Of a DNA stretch of 64,000 nt, positions 49,954-57,639 are shown one piece after another; position 1 is the first letter of the stretch, and each line of letters begins with the position of its first letter. Under the pieces are notes generated by a model. The model was given only the letters and a program-made list of their open reading frames with translations. It made no database searches and was not told the origin of the DNA. The stretch is taken from assembly GCA_949383255.1 (NCBI GenBank), contig CASJPF010000002.1, positions 62,001 to 126,000 on the forward strand. Reading direction: 5' to 3'. The translations under genes were made by a program, and so were the position numbers. Source of the stretch: Lachnospiraceae bacterium. Lineage in GTDB: Bacteria > Bacillota > Clostridia > Lachnospirales > Lachnospiraceae.

Positions 49954-51612
49954 ATGACAAAGAGAGGACAGAAATTTGGTAAAGTTCTTTTTGCGAGTAT
50001 GTTGCTTACACTGACTGTTGCACTGAGCGGATGCGCAGGTGACAAGGCGGCTGGAGACTCTAAACAGATTGCAGATACGTCTGCCGCAAACAGCAGTGAG
50101 GTAAATACCGCGATCAATGCTGAAACAAGCGTTTCGTCAGAGGAAATGAGCGAGACAAGTGAGGCGAATGAGACAACGGATGATGCATCACATATTACCA
50201 TAGGTATTCCACAGGATTTAGATAGTCTGGTGCCAAGTTTATCACAGGGCGCTGGCACGCAAGAAATTCTCTACAATATCTATGAGGGCTTATATAAGCC
50301 GGACAGCGAGGGCAATCTGGTTCCCGCAGTAGCGAGTGATTATACAATGTCCGAAGATGGGCTTGTGTACACATTTACTTTGAGAGATGGGATTCAATTT
50401 CACAATGGAAATCCTGTTACTGTGGCGGACGTGAAATATTCGATTGAAACCTGCGCCGGTCTTAATGGGGGAGAGCCTGTTATATCGGCGTTTTCTAATA
50501 TTGAAAGTGTCGAGACCCCCGATGAAAGCACCATTGTTATTACATTAAAGGAATCAAGCAGTCCTTTTATGGCAATTTTGTCAACTGTTGAGGCGGCGAT
50601 TGTACCAGCAGATGTGGCTGATTTACAGACAAATCCAGTTGGAACTGGTCCATATAAATTTGTGTCGCGTTCCCTTCAGGAGAATGTGGTGCTTGAGCGG
50701 TTTGACCAATACTGGGGAGAACCAGCACATATCAAAGATATTACTTTGAAAGTGCTTGCAGATTCCGACTCGATTGTGATGAATCTTAAGGGGGGCGCAG
50801 TTGATCTTGTCGCGCGCGTTTCCACCACACAGGCGGCAGAACTTGGCGATGATTTTGAGGTGTTAGAGGGAACGATGAACTTGGTACAAGCATTGTATCT
50901 CAATAATGCAGCAGCGCCGTTTGACATTGAGAAGGTGCGTCAGGCATTGTGCTATGCAGTCAACAAACAGGAGATTTTGGATTTTGTGTCAGAGGGAAAG
51001 GGAACTCCTGTCGGGAGTAGCATGTTCCCTGCATTCGGAAAATATTATGTCGAGGAGTTAAATAATCTGTATACAACAAATATTGAGAAGGCAAAGGAGT
51101 TATTGACGGAGGCTGGTTATCCAGATGGATTTAGCTTTACAATGAAGGTGCCGTCAAACTATCAGCAACATGTTGATACAGCGCAAGTGGTCGCAGAGCA
51201 ATTAAAGCAAATTAATGTCACCGCAAATATTGAATTAATTGAGTGGGAGACTTGGCTGAGTGATGTCTATCAAGGACGTGATTTTGAGGCGACACTGGTC
51301 GGTGTAGATGCATCGACTTTAACTGCGGGAGCAATGCTTAGCAGATTTCGTTCAGATGCACACAATAATTTTATCAACTATAACAATCAGGAATATGATG
51401 CTGCTTATGCGGAGGCACTTGCTGCTGAGGCAGTGATGGATGATGGCAAGGCGACAGAAGCGTACAAGAAATGTGAGACAATTCTTGCAGAGACTGCTGC
51501 AAATGTCTATATTCAGGATATGTGTGAGTTGGTGGCAGTGAGAAAGGGATATACAGGGTATACATTCTATCCTTTATATATACAAGATTTCTCGAAACTG
51601 GATGTACAATAA
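49954..51612 (+). CDS. Peptide ABC transporter substrate-binding lipoprotein
   Basis: A 552-residue family 5 binding protein (DppA/OppA/NikA type). The signal peptide ends at a lipobox L-S-G-C with Cys near 27; a Ser/Thr/Glu-rich linker runs to about 75. The mature fold starts I-T-I-G-I-P-Q-D-L-D-S-L, with Y-E-G-L-Y-K, Y-T-F-T-L-R-D-G-I-Q-F-H-N-G-N-P-V-T and P-V-G-T-G-P-Y-K. AAAAGGAG precedes the ATG. Substrate could be di- or oligopeptides, or nickel-chelate; peptide is the default for this family. Confidence 0.9.
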   Translation: MTKRGQKFGKVLFASMLLTLTVALSGCAGDKAAGDSKQIADTSAANSSEVNTAINAETSVSSEEMSETSEANETTDDASHITIGIPQDLDSLVPSLSQGAGTQEILYNIYEGLYKPDSEGNLVPAVASDYTMSEDGLVYTFTLRDGIQFHNGNPVTVADVKYSIETCAGLNGGEPVISAFSNIESVETPDESTIVITLKESSSPFMAILSTVEAAIVPADVADLQTNPVGTGPYKFVSRSLQENVVLERFDQYWGEPAHIKDITLKVLADSDSIVMNLKGGAVDLVARVSTTQAAELGDDFEVLEGTMNLVQALYLNNAAAPFDIEKVRQALCYAVNKQEILDFVSEGKGTPVGSSMFPAFGKYYVEELNNLYTTNIEKAKELLTEAGYPDGFSFTMKVPSNYQQHVDTAQVVAEQLKQINVTANIELIEWETWLSDVYQGRDFEATLVGVDASTLTAGAMLSRFRSDAHNNFINYNNQEYDAAYAEALAAEAVMDDGKATEAYKKCETILAETAANVYIQDMCELVAVRKGYTGYTFYPLYIQDFSKLDVQ

Positions 51613-51689
51613 GTCTGCATGGTAGGATTAGAATTAGTTTTGGAGCGATAGATTTTATAGAACAATCGCAAATAAAAGGAGACGAGGAT

Positions 51690-52628
51690 ATGACATACAT
51701 TGGTAAAAAGCTGGCGACAATGATTATCACGCTTTTATGTATTTCGTTCCTCGTCTATCTTGCTTTTGACCTAATACCAGGAGATGCAGCGTTAGCGGCA
51801 TTAGGGACAGATGCGACACCAGAAAGTCTTGCGGCGTTGCGGGAGCAATTGGGGTTAAACAGACCGTTTTTGGAACGGTATTTGGAATGGCTGGTTTTTT
51901 TTGTCAATGGTGATTTTGGGACTTCATACAAGTACCATATTCCTGTTGCGGACATGATTGTGTCTAAGTTGCCAATAACAGTTATTATGGCAATGATATC
52001 TTTTTTTATCATGGTAGTAATCTCGCTGCCAATTGGCATTTACACGGCAAAACACAGCGGTAAAAGAATTGATCGCATGATTATAGCGCTCAATCAGATC
52101 GTAATGTCAGTTCCACATTTTTTTATGGGAATTTTAATTACATATTTTTTCGGATTGATATTAAGATTATTCACTCCGGGGGGATTTGTGTCTTACGAGA
52201 CAGATTTTTTGGGATTTCTCGCCTATATTATTTTCCCCTGTTTTGCTATAGCGCTTCCAAAGATTGCAATGTCAATTAAATTACTGCGTAGCTCCTGTAT
52301 TGAAGAGGCAAAAAAAGATTATGTGAGAACGGCGTACAGCAAAGGAAATGACACAAACAAGGTTCTATATAGACATGTGCTGCGAAATGCAATGATTCCT
52401 GTAATTACACTATGGGGAATGACACTTGCGGATATGCTTGTGGGCAGTATTGTTATTGAACAAGTGTTTAATATACCGGGGATAGGACGCATTCTTTTGA
52501 CTTCTATATCCTATCGGGATTATCCAGTGGTGGAGGCGATTATTGTACTGATTGCTTTTGTGGTGATTGTGACAAATTTTATTGTTGATGTGGTTTATCA
52601 ACTAGTCGACCCGCGTATCAGCATATAA
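51690..52628 (+). CDS. dppB: Peptide ABC transporter permease (DppB type)
   Basis: A 312-residue permease with six transmembrane helices: N-terminal helix I-I-T-L-L-C-I-S-F-L-V-Y-L-A-F, then D-L-I-P-G-D-A-A and R-E-Q-L-G-L-N-R-P-F, a family mark, and the EAA-like loop R-T-A-Y-S-K-G. The C-terminus ends Q-L-V-D-P-R-I. AAAAGGAGACGAGG precedes the ATG. It follows the binding protein by about 75 bases. Confidence 0.9.
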   Translation: MTYIGKKLATMIITLLCISFLVYLAFDLIPGDAALAALGTDATPESLAALREQLGLNRPFLERYLEWLVFFVNGDFGTSYKYHIPVADMIVSKLPITVIMAMISFFIMVVISLPIGIYTAKHSGKRIDRMIIALNQIVMSVPHFFMGILITYFFGLILRLFTPGGFVSYETDFLGFLAYIIFPCFAIALPKIAMSIKLLRSSCIEEAKKDYVRTAYSKGNDTNKVLYRHVLRNAMIPVITLWGMTLADMLVGSIVIEQVFNIPGIGRILLTSISYRDYPVVEAIIVLIAFVVIVTNFIVDVVYQLVDPRISI

Positions 52629-52706
52629 GGTAAAGGAAATGATGCAGGCAGTGTGAAAAAGAATATTTCACACCTCCTGATTTGAGTGCCCATAAAAAGT
52701 GGGCAG

Positions 52707-53513
52707 ATGGGAGTTCTTGTGAAAAGGAAAAAAAGATATGCGCCGAATTTTATAATAGGTCTTATAATAACAGGTGCAATGTTATTGTTGATTTTGATTG
52801 GTTTTATTCACACGCCGTATGATATTACAAAGATGGACAGCACTGTAAAGCTGGCGGAGCCATCACTAAAACATTTGATGGGTTGTGATAATTTTGGTCG
52901 GGATATCTTTTCTCGGGTGCTGAAAGGTATGGGCAACACCTTTGTGATTGCGACAGCAACGGTTTCCATAGGAACTGTTTGTGGTGTGATTATTGGGGCA
53001 TTTACAGGATACTTTGGCGGTTGGCTGGATGAGGTACTGATGCGGATCAATGATGTGGTGTTTGCGTTTCCAAGTATTTTGCTGGCGCTTGTGTTTGTCA
53101 GTATCTTTGGCACTGGGAAATACAATGTGATTGGCGCGCTTGGCATTGCGTTTATACCAAGTTTTGCTCGCATTGTCAGAGGAGAGTTTATCAAGTATCG
53201 GGAAATGGACTATGTGAAGAGTGCAAGACTTGCCGGAGTGCCAGAGTTTCGCATTATTTTTGTGCATATTCTGCCAAATGCCATGCCGGTGTTGTTGTCT
53301 TCTATTATGATTGGTTTTAACAATGCTGTGCTTGCTGAGGCAGGCATGAGTTATCTGGGCATTGGCGTACAGCCGCCCAGCGCAAGTCTTGGAAGTATGT
53401 TATCGGAGTCACAGACATATCTTTTTTCTGCACCTTGGTATGCGTTGTTTCCCGGATTAATGATTATTTTAATGGTGTTGGGGCTGTCACTTTTAGCGGA
53501 CAAGAAGAGATAA
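52707..53513 (+). CDS. dppC: Peptide ABC transporter permease (DppC type)
   Basis: A 268-residue permease with about six transmembrane helices, the H-x-x-G-C-D-N-F-G-R-D-I-F-S-R motif of DppC near residue 57, and the loop S-A-R-L-A-G-V-P-E-F-R-I. The C-terminus ends in L-L-A-D-K-K-R, slightly shorter than usual. The start is uncertain: ATG 52707 is used, but a GTG at 52719, preceded by GGGAG, and a GTG at 52686 are also in frame. A strong terminator follows, so the ATPases 2.6 kb downstream need another transcript or readthrough. Confidence 0.88.
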   Translation: MGVLVKRKKRYAPNFIIGLIITGAMLLLILIGFIHTPYDITKMDSTVKLAEPSLKHLMGCDNFGRDIFSRVLKGMGNTFVIATATVSIGTVCGVIIGAFTGYFGGWLDEVLMRINDVVFAFPSILLALVFVSIFGTGKYNVIGALGIAFIPSFARIVRGEFIKYREMDYVKSARLAGVPEFRIIFVHILPNAMPVLLSSIMIGFNNAVLAEAGMSYLGIGVQPPSASLGSMLSESQTYLFSAPWYALFPGLMIILMVLGLSLLADKKR

Positions 53514-53547
53514 GAGACAATTGATAATTTCAATTGTTTCTTTTTTT
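53514..53547 (+). terminator. Rho-independent terminator after dppC
   Basis: GAGACAATTGA (53514-53524) pairs with TCAATTGTTTC (53530-53540, one G-U) over TAATT, followed by seven T. Confidence 0.85.
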
Positions 53548-53660
53548 ATGCACAGACCTGCGCAAAGGAAATATGCCACTAACGTGGCGCGCAGGTCGCG
53601 CGGCGAGTAGGGGAAATCTTCCCTACTCGATTGCACATGGGCACCAAAAAATATTGTCAG
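53548..53660 (+). repeat. R1 composite intergenic element downstream of dppC
   Basis: Begins with ATGCACA on the terminator tail. Module A: GACCTGCGC (53555-53563), bulge AAAGGAAATAT, GCCAC-TAAC-GTGGC, GCGCAGGTC (53589-53597). Module C: GAGTAGGG with CCCTACTC (about 53605-53628). A degenerate B module (GCACCAAAAAATATTGTCAG) ends it. Relative to the copies at 11140 and 28631 a T-A pair of the A stem is replaced by C-G, keeping the helix. Confidence 0.75.
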
Positions 53661-53708
53661 TTTATACGTAGATTCGCACAGAACAAAAGAATATTAAAAA
53701 ATATTTCA

Positions 53709-53737
53709 TTGACAGAATAAGGCTCCTGTGTTATTCT
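53709..53737 (+). promoter_or_regulatory. Sigma-A promoter for the padR cassette
   Basis: Consensus TTGACA (53709-53714) and TATTCT (53732-53737) at 17 bases. The predicted start of transcription falls at the left arm of the dyad at 53742. Confidence 0.65.
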
Positions 53738-53741
53738 TATA

Positions 53742-53786
53742 CTACGATAGACATAGCAATGACAGACGTTGCATTGTCTATCGTAG
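53742..53786. promoter_or_regulatory. PadR operator (large inverted repeat)
   Basis: CTACGATAGACA (53742-53753) and TGTCTATCGTAG (53775-53786) are perfect 12-base arms; inside, GCAA (53756-53759) and TTGC (53769-53772) share the same centre. Placed just after the -10 box and about 45 bases before padR, this is a likely autoregulatory site blocking transcription. Confidence 0.7.
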
Positions 53787-53832
53787 ATAATATTAAGGAA
53801 TGATAAATCGTTCTTATGAAGGGAGGTTTTCT

Positions 53833-54177
53833 ATGAGCAGTATCAGCAGCGATATTATACGCGGGTACAATGACACAATGATTTTGTATTTGCTGTGGGA
53901 TGCACCATCTTATGGGTATGAGATTTCAAAGAGAATCAAGAATCTGTCGGAAGAAAAATATGTGATTAAAGAGACGACGCTCTATTCTGCTTTTACAAGG
54001 CTGGAAAAAAATGGATTTGTTGAGTCTTTTTCCGAGAATGTTACAATCAACGGAAAACGCAGAACATACTATAAAATCACAGAACAGGGCAGGCAGTATT
54101 ACCGTGAGAAGTGCGCAGAGTGGACATTGACTAAGGAAGTTGTGGAAAAATTTATTAAGCAGGATGGGGGGATATAA
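53833..54177 (+). CDS. PadR family transcriptional regulator
   Basis: A 114-residue winged-helix repressor: D-T-M-I-L-Y-L-L-W-D-A-P-S-Y-G-Y-E-I-S-K-like start (kept short here), T-L-Y-S-A-F-T-R-L-E-K-N-G recognition helix, and wing R-R-T-Y-Y-K-I-T-E-Q-G. It belongs to the small PadR class with a short C-terminal dimerisation helix. The ATG at 53833 follows GAAGGGAGG. It overlaps nothing but is four bases from the next gene, forming a three-gene cassette with the DUF1700-like and DUF4097 genes, and probably represses itself through the dyad at 53742. Confidence 0.9.
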   Translation: MSSISSDIIRGYNDTMILYLLWDAPSYGYEISKRIKNLSEEKYVIKETTLYSAFTRLEKNGFVESFSENVTINGKRRTYYKITEQGRQYYREKCAEWTLTKEVVEKFIKQDGGI

Positions 54178-54181
54178 GAGT

Positions 54182-55147
54182 ATGGAGACAATTAGAAATT
54201 ATCTGGAAACAATGTTTGCAAGACTTCCTATTACATTAGAAGTGCAAAAGGCAAAGAATGAGTTGTGGCAGATGATGGAGGATAAATATACAGAATTAAT
54301 CAAAGATGGCAAGACAGAGAACGAGGCAGTTGGCATTGTGATTTCTGAGTTTGGAAATCTTGACGAGTTGGCAGAGGAACTTGGCATTAGCAGTTTTGTG
54401 ATTCAGGGGAATCAGAAATCGTCAGAAGGGTTTTGCAATATGAAACTTGCGGAAGTCAAGGATTATTTACATGATAAGACACGTTCTGCATACACAGTTG
54501 CACTTGGCGTATTTTTATGTATTATCAGTTGTTGTGGGTATATGTTGGATATTAGCTGGAATTGGCGTGGCGGAGTCTTTGCCATATGCTTTATGTTTTT
54601 GATGATAGCGGCAGCAGTCAGCTTGTTTCTTTTTTCAAGTTTTGTTATGGGAAAGTGGAAATTCTTGAAGGAAAAAAGATGCAGTGTGGATTTTGCGACA
54701 GCAGAGTATGTACATAATCGCCGCGAGAGTTTTCGCGTCACACATGCCATGATGATTACGATCGGTGTTATTTTGTGCATTTTGAGTGTACTTCCAATTG
54801 TGATTGTAAGCAGTATCTTGTCATGGAGTAGCGGCTTTGGTGTAGTGTTGATGTTTGTGTTTGTTGGAGTTGGAGTTTTTCTGATTGTGGCAGCAGTAAA
54901 TGTAAATTCAGGTATGACAACAATTCTTTCTTTAAATAAAAGTGATACTATGGGAAGTTGTTTTGTGCCATCCCAAAAACAGGTAAGTTATAAAAACGCG
55001 ACAATCTCGCAGATAATGTCTATTTACTGGCCGACAGTAACTTGTATTTATCTTTGCTGGAGTTTTTTGAGTTTTGACTGGCATATCACATGGATTATAT
55101 GGGTGATTGCTGCGCTGGTACAACAACTTATACGTGCTGTTTGGTAG
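54182..55147 (+). CDS. Membrane protein with N-terminal permease-prefix (DUF1700-like) domain
   Basis: A 321-residue protein. The first 75 residues (I-R-N-Y-L-E-T-M-F, then A-V-G-I-V-I-S-E-F-G-N-L-D-E-L-A-E-E-L) form the helical permease-prefix/DUF1700 domain. About five or six transmembrane helices follow (near 105-125, 135-160, 205-235, 235-260 and 285-315). Such proteins accompany PadR regulators in Firmicutes and may pass an envelope signal to PadR; this role is inferred. GGGGGGATATAAGAG precedes the ATG. Confidence 0.8.
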   Translation: METIRNYLETMFARLPITLEVQKAKNELWQMMEDKYTELIKDGKTENEAVGIVISEFGNLDELAEELGISSFVIQGNQKSSEGFCNMKLAEVKDYLHDKTRSAYTVALGVFLCIISCCGYMLDISWNWRGGVFAICFMFLMIAAAVSLFLFSSFVMGKWKFLKEKRCSVDFATAEYVHNRRESFRVTHAMMITIGVILCILSVLPIVIVSSILSWSSGFGVVLMFVFVGVGVFLIVAAVNVNSGMTTILSLNKSDTMGSCFVPSQKQVSYKNATISQIMSIYWPTVTCIYLCWSFLSFDWHITWIIWVIAALVQQLIRAVW

Positions 55148-55180
55148 CGGTAAGCAAAAATGATTTTTAGGAGGGTAATT

Positions 55181-56005
55181 ATGAGTATGAGAAAAAATAT
55201 ATGGATGGCAGTACTTACGATTATTACAATCTGCTGTGTAATTGGCGGCACATTTTATCACACAGGTATCTTTGGACTTAGAGGCGGCTTTCGCTTTGGA
55301 GAGAATAGAGCGACAAGTGCAAGTTCAGATTTGGAAGCGTTTCGCGGTATCAATGTAGATGCAGATATGATGAATTTATCAATTGAATCGGGGAACCGTT
55401 TCTATCTTGATGGTAAGTATACAGATAGACTAAAATTTGAATATGAAGTAAAAGACGAAACGCTTTACGTAAAACAAAGAAGTTCTAGAATGGATTTTTG
55501 GGGAAGAAGTATGAATGAGGACTGCAATGTCACATTAACTGTGCCACAAAATACAACAATAGATTTTATAGAAGCGAAGGTTGCTATGGGCAATATTAAT
55601 ATAGAGAACATTGCATCTTTAGACTGCGAGGCGATGACAAATATGGGAAATTGTACGCTTGAGAAGTGCAGTTTTAGCAAGGCGGATATTGATACCAATA
55701 TGGGGGAAATTACAATAAAAGATACAGCGCTTGGCGAGGCGGAAATTGACAATGATATGGGAACAATTAGAATGGAACATTGTATTTTTCAAAATCTAAA
55801 AGCAGATAATTCTATGGGAGAGATATATATTGATGCAGATCAGAACCTTGACCAATATGAAATTGAATTCAAAGCAGAAATGGGCAATGTGAGAGTAAAT
55901 GGTCAAAGTCAGGGAACAAAATACCGTCAGTCGGGAAATTCAGGAAAACTTGAAGCCAGTACCAGCATGGGAAGTGTGATAGTAGAATATAAAAATGCAG
56001 AATAA
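55181..56005 (+). CDS. DUF4097 family beta-strand repeat protein
   Basis: A 274-residue protein with an N-terminal transmembrane anchor (about 5-27) and an extracytoplasmic right-handed beta-repeat domain. Repeats of about 18-20 residues centre on M-G-N-I-N-I-E-N, M-G-N-C-T-L-E-K, M-G-E-I-T-I-K-D, M-G-T-I-R-M-E and M-G-E-I-Y-I-D, typical of DUF4097 (adhesin-like) proteins. Function is not established; the PadR plus permease-prefix plus DUF4097 trio resembles cell-envelope stress modules. AGGAGGG precedes the ATG at 55181. Confidence 0.85.
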   Translation: MSMRKNIWMAVLTIITICCVIGGTFYHTGIFGLRGGFRFGENRATSASSDLEAFRGINVDADMMNLSIESGNRFYLDGKYTDRLKFEYEVKDETLYVKQRSSRMDFWGRSMNEDCNVTLTVPQNTTIDFIEAKVAMGNINIENIASLDCEAMTNMGNCTLEKCSFSKADIDTNMGEITIKDTALGEAEIDNDMGTIRMEHCIFQNLKADNSMGEIYIDADQNLDQYEIEFKAEMGNVRVNGQSQGTKYRQSGNSGKLEASTSMGSVIVEYKNAE

Positions 56006-56041
56006 AGATAGATTTTTCCTATGTGTTGTGGTAAAATAAAA

Positions 56042-56070
56042 GTTACAGTTCGGCAGAGTTGAACTGTAAC
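56042..56070 (+). other. Hairpin between the DUF4097 gene and dppD
   Basis: GTTACAGTTC (56042-56051) and GAACTGTAAC (56061-56070) are a perfect ten-base inverted repeat with a nine-base loop. No U-run follows. The right arm equals the end of the R3 element at 4112-4176, and R2 at 56905 starts with a near-complement of it, so it may be a repeat remnant rather than a terminator. Confidence 0.55.
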
Positions 56071-56104
56071 AAATAAAGAAGCTGTTAAAGGTCAGAGAAA
56101 ATAG

Positions 56105-56908
56105 ATGGAACAAATATTATTAAAGGTAGAAGATTTAAATATAGAATTTCATGACCATGATGTGCCAGAACGCGTTGTGAATCATTTGGCTATGGATTTG
56201 CGGCAGGGAGAGATTCTTGGAATTGTCGGGGAATCTGGATCGGGAAAGTCGATGACAGCAATGGCAATTGCAGGGCTGTTGCGGCGACATGATATGAAAA
56301 TGGAGGGAAAGATTCTGTTTAAGGGAAAAGAACTTCTCCATGAGAATCGGAAAACGCTTCGGCAAATACAAGGAAATGAAATTGGCATTGTTTTTCAGGA
56401 ACCTATGACCTCTCTAAATCCAGTAAAGCGTATTGGTTGGCAAGTGGAGGAAAGTTTGCGTATTCATAGACCAGAAATGCAAAAAGAGGAACGCTATCGA
56501 CGTGTAGTGAAAGCGCTGGAGAATGTGGAGCTTGAGAATCCGCAGCTTATCTGTAGAAAGTATCCACATGAGCTTTCCGGTGGCATGCGGCAGCGTGTTA
56601 TGATTGCCTCTGCAATGATTTGCGAGCCAAAGCTTTTGATTGCAGATGAGCCGACAACAGCGCTCGATGTGACAATACAGTTACAGATTGTAAAGCTTTT
56701 ACAACGGCTGAACCAAGAAAAGCAGATGGCGGTTTTGTTTATATCTCATGATCTAAGCCTAGTAAAACGTTTGTGCCACAGAATTATTGTAATGCATAAT
56801 GGAAATATGGTGGAGGCGGGAACGACAGAAGAAATATTTTATCACCCAAAAGAAGATTACACAAAGGAATTGATTAACGCAATACCAAAACTTGAAAAAA
56901 TTCGGTAA
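56105..56908 (+). CDS. dppD: Peptide ABC transporter ATP-binding protein (DppD type)
   Basis: A 267-residue ATPase: Walker A G-E-S-G-S-G-K-S-M-T (about 40-49), Q-loop F-Q-E-P-M-T-S-L-N-P, signature L-S-G-G-M-R-Q-R, Walker B L-L-I-A-D-E-P-T-T-A-L-D and H-loop F-I-S-H-D-L. It lacks the C-terminal oligopeptide extension present in many DppD proteins (about 325 residues). The ATG has only a weak AGAGAAAA site. The stop codon lies inside the first bases of an R2 element. Confidence 0.92.
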   Translation: MEQILLKVEDLNIEFHDHDVPERVVNHLAMDLRQGEILGIVGESGSGKSMTAMAIAGLLRRHDMKMEGKILFKGKELLHENRKTLRQIQGNEIGIVFQEPMTSLNPVKRIGWQVEESLRIHRPEMQKEERYRRVVKALENVELENPQLICRKYPHELSGGMRQRVMIASAMICEPKLLIADEPTTALDVTIQLQIVKLLQRLNQEKQMAVLFISHDLSLVKRLCHRIIVMHNGNMVEAGTTEEIFYHPKEDYTKELINAIPKLEKIR

Positions 56909-57041
56909 CAGTTCAGCACAGGATTTTGCATTTACTGCAAAGTCCGTAAGAAAACATAGTGGTTGAGATGCATCAAGCCATCGCGAAGCGATTGTGCATG
57001 GCTTGATGCTTGTAACAGGAAGCCAAAGGCTGAGCTGTCAC
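56905..57041 (+). repeat. R2 structured intercistronic element after dppD
   Basis: Starts at the dppD stop. Helices: ACAGTTCAGC (56908-56917) with GCTGAGCTGT (57029-57038); GGATTTTGCA (56921-56930) with TGCAAAGTCC (56936-56945); GCATCAAGCCA (56970-56980) with TGGCTTGATGC (56999-57009); TCGC-GAA-GCGA inside it (56981-56991). All helices are shared with 27424-27555, with G-U or paired changes between the copies. Confidence 0.75.
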
Positions 57042-57076
57042 AAGATTGGATAAGAGTGTTTGATGAGGTCGCTTTT

Positions 57077-57628
57077 ATGAAAAAGATACTACCATTTATT
57101 TTTATTATTCTTTTCCCCTATTATATTGTATTTTTGATAGTCAGCCTTTTTAATCAATGTTTGATGAAATATGTTTTCCAGAATAATTTTTATATTGGGC
57201 TTTTATCATTTTGCGTTTTTGGTGTTATTGCATTTGTAAACGTAATTATTCTATGCGTAAATAATTTTGCAGGCAAATTCAATGCGATCGAAGCCGCCCA
57301 AATCAATATGATAATAAAGATGATTCAAATTCCTGCTTATCTATTTATTTTCGTGATAGGTTTCATGTGTCTGCTTACGATATTTACAGTTGGGATTTCG
57401 TTTGTTTTATTGATTTTAGACGGCATATCCATTATTTTAAGTGGTTTGATTGGCGTGTTTGTTGTAAGACGCTGCTATGCAGATGGAATTTTAACAAGGA
57501 CAGAAATGCTCCTTCATAGTATTTTACAATTTGTTTTTTGTTTTGATGTTGTCAGCGCAATCATTGTGTATAGAAAAATAAAAACAATAAATATTGCATC
57601 AAAGAGTGTATTTTTCTCATGTCAATAG
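57077..57628 (+). CDS. Uncharacterised membrane protein between dppD and dppF
   Basis: A 183-residue protein with four or five predicted transmembrane helices (near 5-27, 37-60, 80-103, 105-130, 145-170). It may belong to the DUF6652 family, but I am not sure. The ATG at 57077 follows GATGAGG; the open frame continues upstream to 56963 through the R2 repeat, and those 38 codons should not be counted as protein. Its place between two ATPase genes of one transporter is unusual. Confidence 0.65.
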   Translation: MKKILPFIFIILFPYYIVFLIVSLFNQCLMKYVFQNNFYIGLLSFCVFGVIAFVNVIILCVNNFAGKFNAIEAAQINMIIKMIQIPAYLFIFVIGFMCLLTIFTVGISFVLLILDGISIILSGLIGVFVVRRCYADGILTRTEMLLHSILQFVFCFDVVSAIIVYRKIKTINIASKSVFFSCQ

Positions 57629-57639
57629 GGAGGGGTGGT

